Below, piece after piece: positions 44,061-52,768 of a stretch of DNA of 64,000 nucleotides; within the stretch, counting starts at the first letter, position 1, and the number at the start of each line of letters is the position of its first letter. Below the pieces are notes generated by a model. It had not been told where the DNA came from and searched no databases. It saw nothing but the letters and a program-made list of their open reading frames with translations. The stretch spans positions 62,001 through 126,000 of the forward strand of contig JAUIFE010000013.1 of assembly GCA_030429565.1 (NCBI GenBank), read 5' to 3'. The position numbers and the translations under genes are program-made. The stretch comes from Holophagae bacterium. Its GTDB lineage: Bacteria; Acidobacteriota; Holophagae; Acanthopleuribacterales; Acanthopleuribacteraceae.

Positions 44061-45533
44061 ATGTTTCAAATATCCCGCTTGCGCTCGTTATTGAGTTTGC
44101 TGCTTATTGCGCTTTTTTCTGCTTCTGTCGCGGCCCAGTCTTCCGGTGCGACACCCGTTCAGGAAGAGATCGACGTCAACTTGGTCGAGTTGGTCGTGCG
44201 TGCCACCAATTTGAATGGCGACAACCTGCGTGGGTTAACCGGCGCCGATTTCACCGTCAAAGAGAACGGTGTTCGGCAAACCATTGACGCCATCGAAGAG
44301 GTTGACCTCAACGCGATGAACGCTGAGGAACAAAGCGCCAATCGCTCGCGTTTCATGATTCTGTTGGATTTCAAGAACAGTGAATTCGTCGCCATGCGCG
44401 CCATGTTCAAGAATCTGCGCGATTTTGCCACCCTTTACAACCACGACAGTAGTGAGCTGGGTTTGGCCGTGAACGCCCAAGGTATTATGGAAATTTTGCC
44501 GTTCACGTCTGATCGCGACGCCTTTTTGACCGCGGTTGACCGTGCCGAGGCTTTTTATCATCAATCCCGTTATCGCAACGTGCGTGGGCACCACATCGGC
44601 TCAAGTCTGCGTGCAAGAGGCCCGGCTTTTTCTCTGTTCGATTACCGACCTGTGCTCGGTCCCGACCACCTCAACCCTAACCATTACCGCCAAGAACTGG
44701 AAATCCTCGGCCAATTCGTCAATTACCTCGGCGCTTATGCCGGTCGCAAAGATCTGTTGCTGATCTCCAACCCGTGGGACTTGGGTCGCCGCGATGACCT
44801 GGAAGGGAGCAGCAACCAGCCCGAGGTTTTGTCGCTCAAAGACATTCAAACCACCGCCTTGTTCAACAAGGTCAGTGTGAGCGTGTTGAGTTTGGAGCCA
44901 ATGGAGAACATCGCATCCGGTCGCTTCGGTCGTTACGTTCCCGATAATTTCTTCGACCGCACTGCCGAAATCGCCGCCAACACCGCCGGCGTGTTTTACC
45001 GTGTGCAGCGTGGTTCGGTAGCCCAAATGCTTGAGCGCGTGAATGATGAACTCAATCAGTACTACCGCATTCGGTACTACAGCCAAAACAACAGCGACAA
45101 ATATCGCCGCATTCAAGTCCGTGTGAAAGGCCTGACCAAAGTCGGTAACCACTTTGCCGGCTACTATCCACAATCGGCGCTGATCCCCGCGCAACGCGTC
45201 GGTGCGGCCTTGCGTGGCAACGCCGATGAAATGGGTCTGGCCGTCAGTGGTGATTGGATGACCTGGACCCGCGCCGGCTGGAAGAAGCGCCGTGCCAATG
45301 TTGCCGTCAGCTACCGCGCCTACGACGAGAACGGACAACTGATCGCTGAACAGGTCAAAGCCGCTGAACTTCGCGTCAAAAAACGCGGTGGCGAATACAC
45401 CTATCCGGTTCTCGCGCAGAAAGTGAACTTCAACTGGGCCGAAGGTCAAACGCCCGCTTGGGTTGAAGCCAGCGTGGTCGACCTGACCTCCGGCGAACGT
45501 GTCAATATCAGAAACACGCTTGCGTCCCTGTAA
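44061..45533 (+). CDS. Secreted VWFA-related protein (acidobacterial type)
   Basis: 490 residues. A Sec signal peptide (residues 1-26, hydrophobic LLSLLLIALFSASVAAQ) precedes a conserved segment (VNLVELVVRATNLNG, LTGADFTVKENGVRQ) typical of the VWFA-related family TIGR03436, which is strongly expanded in Acidobacteriota. A von Willebrand A-like domain follows (SRFMILLDF onward); the metal-site motif is DFKNS rather than the canonical DxSxS, so metal binding may be altered. The C-terminal ~120 residues look like a beta-sandwich. It is probably periplasmic or surface-exposed. The role is unknown; adhesion or protein interaction is likely. ATG 44061 has GGAGGG close upstream, which rules out the frame's opening at 43929. 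A strong terminator follows. Confidence 0.92.
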   Translation: MFQISRLRSLLSLLLIALFSASVAAQSSGATPVQEEIDVNLVELVVRATNLNGDNLRGLTGADFTVKENGVRQTIDAIEEVDLNAMNAEEQSANRSRFMILLDFKNSEFVAMRAMFKNLRDFATLYNHDSSELGLAVNAQGIMEILPFTSDRDAFLTAVDRAEAFYHQSRYRNVRGHHIGSSLRARGPAFSLFDYRPVLGPDHLNPNHYRQELEILGQFVNYLGAYAGRKDLLLISNPWDLGRRDDLEGSSNQPEVLSLKDIQTTALFNKVSVSVLSLEPMENIASGRFGRYVPDNFFDRTAEIAANTAGVFYRVQRGSVAQMLERVNDELNQYYRIRYYSQNNSDKYRRIQVRVKGLTKVGNHFAGYYPQSALIPAQRVGAALRGNADEMGLAVSGDWMTWTRAGWKKRRANVAVSYRAYDENGQLIAEQVKAAELRVKKRGGEYTYPVLAQKVNFNWAEGQTPAWVEASVVDLTSGERVNIRNTLASL

Positions 45534-45556
45534 AAACATAGCCGACCCATGCAACG

Positions 45557-45583
45557 AAAGGCCTCCCTAGGGAGGCCTTTTTT
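45557..45583 (+). terminator. Rho-independent terminator
   Basis: A perfect 24-bp palindrome (10-bp arms AAAGGCCTCC/GGAGGCCTTT) runs into a six-T tract, 24 bases after the VWFA stop. Confidence 0.9.
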
Positions 45584-45696
45584 CGTGTGACCGCTTGGTC
45601 GGTAGCGACTGACTTGCTCGCCAAAATAGGACTCTGCTATGATCCACCCAAACTTTGCCACACTCATTGGGTGGTATCAAACAAACGGGAGGCGCC

Positions 45697-46587
45697 GTGT
45701 CGGACAAACGCGCCCTTATTTTGGCCAAAACGCTGGATCTCTTTCGTGCTCAAGGGATTAAAAGCACGACCATGCAGCAGGTCGCTGAAGCGGCCGGCGT
45801 CAGTAAAGGCGCCCTTTACCTGCATTTCGCTTCGAAATCGGCGCTCACGTTGGCGGCGATGGAATACCTCGATGACGGGCTGGTCGCGCAGGTTAACCAA
45901 ATCTTGGAACGCGAAGACCTTAGTCCTCGTGAACAATTGGTAACCCAAATCCGATTCCAGTTCGAGACCTTGCGCGAAGACCAACAACTGACGACCGAGT
46001 TCTGGCAAGAGGCCGGCTTCCAGCTCGACGAGCAGGTCGTCTCCCTCGCTGAGAAAATTCGACTTACGTGGCAGCTCATTCAGGAAAAATTTTTGCTGCG
46101 TGCCTATGGTGATCACGTCAAACCCTATGTCATCGACCTGTCGGTCATGTTAAGCGGCGCGCTTAACGAATACGCGTCCCTGGCTATTCTCCAGGGGATC
46201 AGTCTTGATGATGAACCCGCCGCCGCTTTTTTGGTTTTTGCGATGGATCAATTGGTTGTGGGTCTTGAGCGTGAACAGCCGCAACCTTTTTTGAACGAAA
46301 CCCTGTTTGCGCATCGCAATCAAGTGGTCGCCAAACTTGCGGAAGAGCGTCAAAAACGTTTGTTAGAGGCGCTGGCCGACATCAAAAACCATTTCTTGGA
46401 GCTCGACCTAAGCGACAGTGAAGCCGCCGACCTGCAAGCCGTACTCGACTTACTGGCGCGCGAGCTTACCGAATCCGAACCGAATCGCATGCTCGTCCAA
46501 GGTTTGTTGGCCAACTTTCGCGATTGGCGCGCCGTCCAAGAGCCGCGTCGCTTTATCGCGGAGTCCCTCAAAATCAAACTGATTTAG
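45697..46587 (+). CDS. TetR-family transcriptional regulator, long form
   Basis: 296 residues, well above the usual ~200 for TetR. The helix-turn-helix is clear (STTMQQVAEAAGVSKGALYLHF, split at AAGV). The first ~200 residues cover a normal TetR regulator; the last ~95 are an extra helical region (LAEERQKRLLEALADIKNH, ADLQAVLDLLARELTE) that could add a dimer or ligand surface. The start is GTG 45697, chosen for an excellent GGGAGG six bases upstream. No target operon is adjacent: upstream is the terminated VWFA gene, downstream is a repeat-rich patch. The target is unknown. Confidence 0.9.
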   Translation: MSDKRALILAKTLDLFRAQGIKSTTMQQVAEAAGVSKGALYLHFASKSALTLAAMEYLDDGLVAQVNQILEREDLSPREQLVTQIRFQFETLREDQQLTTEFWQEAGFQLDEQVVSLAEKIRLTWQLIQEKFLLRAYGDHVKPYVIDLSVMLSGALNEYASLAILQGISLDDEPAAAFLVFAMDQLVVGLEREQPQPFLNETLFAHRNQVVAKLAEERQKRLLEALADIKNHFLELDLSDSEAADLQAVLDLLARELTESEPNRMLVQGLLANFRDWRAVQEPRRFIAESLKIKLI

Positions 46588-46621
46588 GGAAGGGCGGTTT
46601 TGTTCGCGCTCATGGTTGGCC

Positions 46622-46654
46622 ACGTCCGCCTCGGAAGGGGAGGCGCGCGGGGTT
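46622..46654. repeat. 33-bp dispersed repeat, copy A
   Basis: A 33-bp element beginning ACGTCCGCCTCGGAAGG and ending GGCGCGCGGGGTT. It recurs at 46726-46758 with 4 differences. Its CCGCCTCGGAAG is the inverted complement of the hairpin core in the 101-bp repeats. Confidence 0.75.
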
Positions 46655-46725
46655 AGGCTTGTGCCGCCCGTCATGGCCCGCGTTGTTTGGAAGGGCGACC
46701 TGGCTTCCTCGCCTGCATCGGCACC

Positions 46726-46758
46726 ACGCCCGCCTCGGAAGGATTGGCGCGCGGGGTT
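46726..46758. repeat. 33-bp dispersed repeat, copy B
   Basis: The second copy of the element at 46622-46654; it differs mainly in the three bases after CGGAAGG (ATT instead of GGA). Confidence 0.75.
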
Positions 46759-46940
46759 CCTCACGCTGACGCCATGTAGGGTTGCGCGCTGCAGGGATTG
46801 GGAGGCGGCCTGGCTTCATCACCGGCGCCGATTCCGCCTCCTGGATAGGTCCAGCCGCATCCGATCTTGCAACGTGCAATCGGCATGGTGGTAACCTCGA
46901 GATCCCACGTGCCCATTCGTCAGGGGCGGAATGGGCGGCC

Positions 46941-47165
46941 AAGGGGACGGGGGCGGGGGCCCTTCTAAACAGCGCGGGCGGGCGTCGGGAAGAAAAGCGG
47001 AAGTAAGGCGCGCCACCTCTTCCGAGGCGGAATCGGTGGCTAAGGGGACGGGGGCTGGGGGGCCCTTCTAAACAGCGCGGGCGGGCGTCGGGAAGAAAAG
47101 CGGAAGTAAGGCGCGCCACCTCTTCCAAGGCGGAATCGGTGGCTAAGGGGACGGGGGCTGGGCCG
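46941..47165. repeat. Tandem ~101/103-bp repeat with hairpins (about 2.2 units)
   Basis: Units start at 46941, 47042 and 47145 with AAGGGGACGGGGGC. Each full unit ends in the hairpin GCCACC-TC-TTCC-loop-GGAA-TC-GGTGGC (47012-47040 and 47115-47143), with loop changes that keep the arms paired. The third unit is cut off after ~20 bases, inside the 3' end of the thioesterase gene. It resembles REP/BIME-type elements rather than CRISPR, since there are no spacers. Confidence 0.85.
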
Positions 47166-47580
47166 CCCTTCCCTTATGCGCGGAAAGGCCCGCGACCAGG
47201 AGTGGCGGGAGGTTGATGGCTTTGCCTTCGGTATAGCTGACCCAGACCACGCCGTTTTTGCCCTCGGCGAAGAGCTCGTTGCTGTCTTTGCGGAAGATGG
47301 CGACCGAAACCGTGAAACTGCGGTTGCGGATATCGGTGACCGCCATGGCCACTTCAATGTCGGTGGGGTAAACGATGGGTTTGAGGAAGTTACAGCTTGC
47401 GCTTGCCAAAATAGGGCCCTGCTCTTTGTCCCACACTTTGTCCGCGCCGGTCACTTCGAAGAACTGGATGCGCGCCTGCTCGAAATACGCGAAATAACGC
47501 GTGTTGTTGACGTGGCCGAGGGCGTCCATGTCACCCCAACGCATGGGGATGGTCGTGAAGAATGGGTAGCGATCGCGCAT
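47143..47580 (-). CDS. Hotdog-fold acyl-CoA thioesterase (YbgC/4-hydroxybenzoyl-CoA type)
   Basis: 145 residues. The signature RWGDMDALGHVNNTRYF places the catalytic Asp at residue 17, and the rest follows the single hotdog fold (FLKPIVYPTDIEV, SFTVSVAIF). It hydrolyses acyl-CoA esters in the cytoplasm. ATG 47580 has AAGGAG six bases upstream. The Lrp-type regulator gene ends 13 bases before it, so the two form an operon. The last ~8 residues (RAAQPPSP) and the TAG stop are encoded by the truncated third unit of the tandem repeat, so repeat insertion has probably rewritten the C-terminus. Confidence 0.9.
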   Translation of the reverse strand: MRDRYPFFTTIPMRWGDMDALGHVNNTRYFAYFEQARIQFFEVTGADKVWDKEQGPILASASCNFLKPIVYPTDIEVAMAVTDIRNRSFTVSVAIFRKDSNELFAEGKNGVVWVSYTEGKAINLPPLLVAGLSAHKGRAAQPPSP

Positions 47581-47593
47581 GGCGTCTCCTTGT

Positions 47594-48049
47594 TTAGAGC
47601 GGTAGATTGGTGCTGTTTTTAATTTGATCCATTACAAATGAACTCTGGAATTTAACAATATTCGGCAGGTTCGCCAACTTCTGCGATGCGAACTCGTGGT
47701 ACGCCTCCAAATCTCTCACGACCACCTTTAAGATAAGGTCGAACATACCTGCTGTGACGAAACACTCGATCACCTCGGGGATCGCGCGTACCCCGGCCGT
47801 GAAGGCGGCGATGTTCTCCGCCGTGTGCGTCTCCAAGGTTACCGCGCAGAACACCATCAACGACCGCTCGACCTTCTTGGGATCGACTATCGCCGTGTAG
47901 CGCGAAATGAAACCGTCGCGTTCCAGCCGTTTAATGCGTTCGTAAACCGGGGTTTTGGTGATGTGCAGCTCGGCGGAGATCTCTTTGATGCTTTTCTTGG
48001 CGTCTTGCTGCAGTAGGTTGAGGATGTGGCGGTCGATGTCGTCGAGCAT
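47594..48049 (-). CDS. Lrp/AsnC-family transcriptional regulator
   Basis: 151 residues. An N-terminal winged helix-turn-helix (DRHILNLLQQDAKKSIKEISAELHITKTPVYERI, split at EISAEL) is followed by the RAM/AsnC ligand domain (VFCAVTLETHTAENIAAF, VTAGMFDLILKVVVRDLEAY). Such proteins sense amino acids. It is divergent from a PLP decarboxylase gene with 174 bases between the starts, so it probably responds to that enzyme's substrate and controls its gene (inference). A good promoter lies at 48138-48166. ATG 48049 has GGAGG about ten bases upstream. The thioesterase gene follows 13 bases downstream. Confidence 0.94.
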   Translation of the reverse strand: MLDDIDRHILNLLQQDAKKSIKEISAELHITKTPVYERIKRLERDGFISRYTAIVDPKKVERSLMVFCAVTLETHTAENIAAFTAGVRAIPEVIECFVTAGMFDLILKVVVRDLEAYHEFASQKLANLPNIVKFQSSFVMDQIKNSTNLPL

Positions 48050-48137
48050 AGATCATTTTCCTCCGTAACTTGGACTTTTTGACGACCTTTTGGGAAAAAA
48101 GGCGATAAGCACATTGGCTTTCAGGAAAGATTACTTA

Positions 48138-48166
48138 ACTTTAGTCTGGATATAGAAAAATGTCAA
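48138..48166 (-). promoter_or_regulatory. Promoter of the Lrp-type regulator gene
   Basis: On the minus strand a perfect TTGACA, 17-bp spacer and TAAAGT, about 90 bases upstream of the start. A TATATT (48175-48180) on the plus strand could be the decarboxylase -10 but has no good -35, as expected for an activated promoter. Confidence 0.5.
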
Positions 48167-48223
48167 AAGAAGGTTATATTCAGATGTGTTGGCGACAATG
48201 CCGGTAATTTTGAGGTGAAATCC

Positions 48224-49687
48224 ATGTCCTTGGTAGATAAAGCATTTGATGTAAATGAGTTTCGTGAAGAAGGCCATGCCTTGGTGGAAATGCTGAGCCG
48301 TCATTTTGAAGGCGCGCTGAGCGGCGAAAATGATCGCGTATTTTCCTGGAAGGACCCTGACGAACAGTACGCCTATTGGGCCGATCAACCTCAAGGGCGC
48401 CCTACGCTCGACTTTTTTCAAGACTTCCTCGACCGCTCATTGCACATGCACAACCCGCGTTACATGGGTCACCAAGCCGCGATGACGGCGGGTACCGCCG
48501 CCTTGGCCGGTTTTCTCGGCGACGCGCTGAACAATCTGCCCAGTGTTTACGAAATGGGCGGTGCCGGCGTTGCTCTCGAGCGCCTGGTGGTGGAACGGAC
48601 TGCCAAGGTGATGGGGTTCGGGCCCGATTCCGGTGGTTTTTTGACCTCGGGTGGTAGTTTGGGCAACTTAACCGCGTTGCTCTGCGCACGCGCCAACATG
48701 AGTGCTTGTTCCGAGGTTTGGGTGGAAGGCACCCAGCAACAGTTTGCCGTGATGGTCTCTGAGCAAGCCCACTACTGTGTGGATCGCGCTGTGCGCATTA
48801 TGGGTTGGGGCTCGCCTGGCGTGATTAAAATCCCATCCGACGCCAATTACGCCATGCGCACTGATTTGTTGGAACGTTATTACGAGGAAGCGCGTGCCGC
48901 TGGGAAAACCGTGGTGGCGGTTATCGGCAGTGCCTGTTCCACCGCCACTGGTAGCTACGATGATTTGGAAGAAATAGCCGCCTTCTGTCGGCAACAGCAG
49001 TTGTGGTTCCACGTTGACGGTGCTCACGGTGTGCCGGTTGTGTTTTCCGACAAGTACCGCCACCTGGTTCAGGGTTTACAGCAGGCCGACTCGGTGGTGA
49101 TGGACTTCCACAAAAGCATGATGGTGCCCGCTTTGGCCACCGCCGTCATTTTCAAGAACGGTCAAACCCGCTACCGCACTTTTGCGCAGAAGGCCTCGTA
49201 CCTGTGGCGCAGTGACAATGCCGAAGAATGGTTTCACCCTTCACGTGCCTCATTTGAGACGTCGAAACCGTCAATTAGCTTAAAAGTATGGTCGTTGTGG
49301 CAAAAGTTTGGCGACGCCTTGTTTGCCGAATACATCGAACGCACCTACGACAACGCGCGTTTGTTTGCGCGCTTGGTCAAGGCCGATCTCGAGTTCTCTT
49401 TGCCCGTCGAGCCTGCCTCCAACATTGTTTGTTTCAGGTACTTGCAGCCAGGAAAAAGTGAAAGGGCGTTGGATGTGTTGAATCAGCAAATCCGCGAAGC
49501 CTTGATGAACGACGGCCGTTTCTTTTTGGTTCGCACCGAATTACGGGGCCGCACGTTCCTGCGTGTGACTCTGATGAACCCCTTCACCGCTGAGCAAGAT
49601 CTGTTGGATTTGTTGGCCGCGGTCAAGGAATGGGGCCAAAAGTTGTCGCCGACCTGTCGTGAACGGGCCTTGGCTCGTGGCGCTTAA
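48224..49687 (+). CDS. Group II PLP-dependent decarboxylase, Lrp-linked
   Basis: 487 residues of PF00282, distinct from the two other copies in the window. The key residues are intact: stacking His (H183, AHYCVD), Asp (D265, HVDGAHG) and Schiff-base Lys (K297, DFHKSMM). The N-terminal NPRYMGHQ segment and the GGSLGN motif resemble diaminobutyrate/tyrosine-type enzymes; I cannot assign the substrate. It is divergent from an Lrp-type regulator, which suggests induction by an amino acid. I prefer ATG 48224 (GAGGTG six bases upstream) to the in-frame GTG 48215. A terminator follows at 49712, so it is monocistronic. Confidence 0.92.
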   Translation: MSLVDKAFDVNEFREEGHALVEMLSRHFEGALSGENDRVFSWKDPDEQYAYWADQPQGRPTLDFFQDFLDRSLHMHNPRYMGHQAAMTAGTAALAGFLGDALNNLPSVYEMGGAGVALERLVVERTAKVMGFGPDSGGFLTSGGSLGNLTALLCARANMSACSEVWVEGTQQQFAVMVSEQAHYCVDRAVRIMGWGSPGVIKIPSDANYAMRTDLLERYYEEARAAGKTVVAVIGSACSTATGSYDDLEEIAAFCRQQQLWFHVDGAHGVPVVFSDKYRHLVQGLQQADSVVMDFHKSMMVPALATAVIFKNGQTRYRTFAQKASYLWRSDNAEEWFHPSRASFETSKPSISLKVWSLWQKFGDALFAEYIERTYDNARLFARLVKADLEFSLPVEPASNIVCFRYLQPGKSERALDVLNQQIREALMNDGRFFLVRTELRGRTFLRVTLMNPFTAEQDLLDLLAAVKEWGQKLSPTCRERALARGA

Positions 49688-49711
49688 ATCCCTCTTTCCA
49701 ATCAGTTAAAT

Positions 49712-49745
49712 AAGGGCTCTCCGTTTGGCGAGCCCTTTGTTTTTG
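49712..49745 (+). terminator. Rho-independent terminator
   Basis: An 8-bp stem (AAGGGCTC/GAGCCCTT) with a 10-base loop is followed by TGTTTTT, 25 bases after the decarboxylase stop. Confidence 0.8.
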
Positions 49746-49906
49746 GGTGATCACGTCCACCAACACGCGGTTACGGTTCCAACCTTTGTGCTTTCATCCA
49801 AAAGGTGATTTCCTGATGGAGCAGCGGAGAAGGTGCGTTTTGGTAACTCCCACAGCCGAGGCGTCGCACGCCGGTCTGAGCCGTTGCGTCATGGTGGGCG
49901 TTGTTC

Positions 49907-51055
49907 TTACTCTTCGGTGATTTTGACGAACACGCGGTTGCTCAACTCACCTTTGACGGTTTCGACAAGAAAGGGGATTTCGCGATGAAGGGTGCCCGGA
50001 TCGGCGTTTTGGTACCAGTTAAAGGAAACCAGATAGACATTGCGACGGAACCCGCCAGGTGCGGTGAATAGTTCTTGGCGAAAAAGCAGGTTGCGTATGT
50101 TGGGGTTTTCCAAAATGTTGACGTCGGGTACGATGTTGCCGTTTTGGTCGATCACACGGATGGCCGCAATGGCTTCTGCCGCGCGGAATTGATACAAATT
50201 GGTCTGTCGGTTCGGCATGGTGACGTAGAACTGTTTGTTTAAAGTTAAGTGGTTTTGATTTTCTTGGAATTTCCAATTGGTGAACCGTTCCACCTCCGCT
50301 TGTTCCTTGAACATCGAGGCAACCAGGTGCGGGTTGGCGGGACCCAAAAAAGGGTCCAGGTGAACGGCCATGTGAGTGTAGTTCACGTGGGTATGGATGA
50401 CTTTGAGCTCGGTGCCGCCGCTGATACCCACCCGTGCTAACTCTTGGTGGGCATAAACTTGATCACCGACTTCTACCACGATCGAACCTTCTTTGAGGTG
50501 GGAGAACTTCACCATCAAAACGTTGATAGGGGCCTTGTTGTTGGGGTTTCTGTCCAGGTAACAGCTCAAAGTAAGCGAGTTTCCCAGCCGGTTGTCGTCT
50601 TGAATATCTGGGTGACTGTCGTCGGCTTGGGTCACGAAAACAACCGCATCTTGCGGGAAAGGGTTAATCAGTTTGTTGGCTCCCGGCTCTTCGTAGTTCC
50701 GATAACTGACCAGCCAATCGACGCCGTTATGGCCGAGATAATGGGTGTCACTGTATTTGTAGTAATAGGTCCGTTTGCTTTTATCGTAATCGTAGACGGT
50801 TTTCACAGGATGGGTGCCGTGGTTGAAATAGTTCCACACACCAAAATAATCTTTCCGTTTTAGGGGAATGTCGAGTTTTGGGAACCAGCGTGCGCGAAAA
50901 CCGCGCGGATCGTTTTGGTACTCATGCTCCATGGCGCTGATGTTGGCTTTTGTCTGGCGGTACCGGCTTGTCACGGCCGGTTGTGCGAGCGACGAGACGG
51001 CGCCGAATGTAAACAGTGTCAGGACAAAAAAACAGAGCAGGGTGGTTTTGTTCAT
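49907..51055 (-). CDS. Secreted LytM/M23-like metallopeptidase paralogue 1
   Basis: 382 residues. Signal peptide 1-25 (cut near SSLAQ). The M23/LytM zinc ligands are visible: H109 and D113 in GHNGVDW, H223 in HTHV (H221 alongside), and FSHLKEGSIVVEVGDQV matches the M23 beta-hairpin. The last ~110 residues form a predicted beta-sandwich shared by all four paralogues (HLTLNKQFYVTMPN to GELSNRVFVKI). M23 enzymes cleave peptidoglycan cross-links; here the target could also be a protein. It lacks the Cys pair found just before the GHxxxDW motif in the other three and is the most divergent copy. ATG 51055 has GGAG nine bases upstream. It is the last of a tandem minus-strand array. Confidence 0.88.
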   Translation of the reverse strand: MNKTTLLCFFVLTLFTFGAVSSLAQPAVTSRYRQTKANISAMEHEYQNDPRGFRARWFPKLDIPLKRKDYFGVWNYFNHGTHPVKTVYDYDKSKRTYYYKYSDTHYLGHNGVDWLVSYRNYEEPGANKLINPFPQDAVVFVTQADDSHPDIQDDNRLGNSLTLSCYLDRNPNNKAPINVLMVKFSHLKEGSIVVEVGDQVYAHQELARVGISGGTELKVIHTHVNYTHMAVHLDPFLGPANPHLVASMFKEQAEVERFTNWKFQENQNHLTLNKQFYVTMPNRQTNLYQFRAAEAIAAIRVIDQNGNIVPDVNILENPNIRNLLFRQELFTAPGGFRRNVYLVSFNWYQNADPGTLHREIPFLVETVKGELSNRVFVKITEE

Positions 51056-51352
51056 AACAGGGATCTCCAACGGTGGTGTCCGGCCAAGGCGCACGGACCC
51101 ACAATGGTGATCACTGCCGCGACCAAACACGGGAAAGCGGGACCGGCATCGCCGGCCCCGCGTGAATCATTGAGGGCATAAACGTTATGAAAGGACGGTC
51201 CCCAACTCGCCGAACCGGCTAAAGCCTTACTCGGCGCGTGTTACCGGGTGGTGACGCGGCGATGGACGGCGCCATAGCGGGCGCACGTGACGCAGACTGG
51301 GGACGCACCCAAAGTGAGCGAGCAATCGAGCGGCATCCTTTGGGGAAAACGA

Positions 51353-52492
51353 TTAATTGGTGACTTTGACGAAGACGCGATTACTTAATCGGCCGTCGGG
51401 GGTCTCAATCAGGAAAGGGATTTCTTTGTTAATGACTGAAGAATCGGCGTCTTGGTACCAGCGGAACGACACTTCGTAAACGGTCCAAGTACTGCCGTCG
51501 TCACCATTAAACGGGTATTCGGTGAAATTGAGGTTCTGCAGGTTGGGGTTTTCCAGAATGTCCAGGTCGGGCACGACTCTGCCGTATTGATCTTCCACGC
51601 GAATGGCACCGATCTCGCGGTTGGCGCGGAAGGTGTAAGTGTTGGTACGTCTGTTACGCATGGTAACGTAGAACTTATTGTTTAAGGTCAAATGTTTGTC
51701 GTTTTCGCGCGTGTTCCAGTTGGTAATACTTTCGACCCAGCTTTGGTTGAAGAGCATTGATTCACGCAATTCGCGGTTTTCGGGACCGTTAAACGGATCG
51801 AGCCATTCGCCCATGTGTTGATAGGTGACGTGGGCGTGGGTCACATTGTAACTGGTAGCGCCGCTGTAGCCGATTTGGCCCAAAACTTGGCCGGGATTGA
51901 CAAACTGGCCGACATTAACGACCACGGAATTTTGTTTCAAGTGAGACAAGCGCACCATCAGGCGGTTGACGCGGTCGTCGTTGTTGGGGTCGCCGTCAAG
52001 GTAGCAGGTTAACTCGACGGAGTTGCCCAAACTGTTGGTTGCGTACTCATCGGGCGCCGAATCGAAGGCGCCGGTGACTTTGACGGTCGCGCCGTAGGGG
52101 AAAGGGTTAATCACTTCATTCGAACCGAAGTTGCGGAAGCTAACCAACCAATCGACGGCATTGTGGCCGCATTCCTGGCCGGTGGTGCGGCAGAAGAAAT
52201 AGGTGCGTTTGCTGTTGTCACGGTCGTAGACGGTGTAATACGGAAAGGCGCCGTGGTTAAACCAATTCCAAATACCGAAGTAGTCTTCGCGCAGAATAGG
52301 AATGCCCAGCTTGGGGAAGTAACGGGCGCGAAAGCCGACTGGATCACTGTTGTATTCCGCCTCCATATTGGCGGACTTCGCGACTTGCGGTTGCCACTGA
52401 TAATCTTCAAAGCCAGGCTGAGCGAGCAATGAGCCGGCTGAAAAACAAAAGGCGAAGAGGGTCAGGGCGAGGATGAGACGTTTGGTGTTCAT
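51353..52492 (-). CDS. Secreted LytM/M23-like metallopeptidase paralogue 2
   Basis: 379 residues. Signal peptide 1-25 followed by AQPGFEDY, a start shared with paralogue 3. Zinc-ligand motifs: H110/D114 in GHNAVDW and THAHVTY; a Cys pair (C101, C108) brackets the loop before the first His. SHLKQNSVVVNVGQFVNPG and GQIGYSG follow M23 expectations. The C-terminal beta-domain runs from HLTLNNKFYVTM to the end. ATG 52492 is chosen for GGAGAAG nine bases upstream; the frame extends to 52666. It and paralogue 3 are the closest pair by eye. The gap to paralogue 1 is 297 bases, so each copy may have its own promoter. Confidence 0.88.
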   Translation of the reverse strand: MNTKRLILALTLFAFCFSAGSLLAQPGFEDYQWQPQVAKSANMEAEYNSDPVGFRARYFPKLGIPILREDYFGIWNWFNHGAFPYYTVYDRDNSKRTYFFCRTTGQECGHNAVDWLVSFRNFGSNEVINPFPYGATVKVTGAFDSAPDEYATNSLGNSVELTCYLDGDPNNDDRVNRLMVRLSHLKQNSVVVNVGQFVNPGQVLGQIGYSGATSYNVTHAHVTYQHMGEWLDPFNGPENRELRESMLFNQSWVESITNWNTRENDKHLTLNNKFYVTMRNRRTNTYTFRANREIGAIRVEDQYGRVVPDLDILENPNLQNLNFTEYPFNGDDGSTWTVYEVSFRWYQDADSSVINKEIPFLIETPDGRLSNRVFVKVTN

Positions 52493-52768
52493 GAATAGAC
52501 TTCTCCAAAGGGTGGGGCCGTCCACGGTGCGCGGCCATGCGGCAACACGCCCGGCTGGACGGGATCTCCATTGTTGGGGCCGGTCGTGCCGACTCCGATT
52601 GATCGTTAAGGACATAGGGATTGTGGATTGGGTTCCGCCCTTGCCGTCTCGGTTAAAGCCGATCACGGCGCGTTTGCATCACTTAGCCGTGCGCTACGCA
52701 TATTGGACGAAACCCATGATCTCGGGTGAAGGGTTGATAACAGCCGCCGCGGCGACGGCCGCCGCGGT

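Larger units (their letters stand above)
46588..47142. other. G+C-rich, repeat-rich intergenic patch
   Basis: About 555 bases filled largely by two repeat families (46622-46758 and 46941-47165) and hairpins. Apparent open frames on both strands here (for example 46610-47128 minus) are repeat translations with low-complexity Pro/Arg composition, not genes. Confidence 0.7.

Noticed and set aside
44601..45554. 317-codon open frame antisense to the VWFA gene
   Set aside because: It is a shadow frame; the plus-strand gene has a signal peptide, Shine-Dalgarno and terminator.
46941..47165. Direct repeats considered as a CRISPR array
   Set aside because: The repeats are ~101 bp and contiguous, with internal hairpins and no unique spacers; no cas genes are present.
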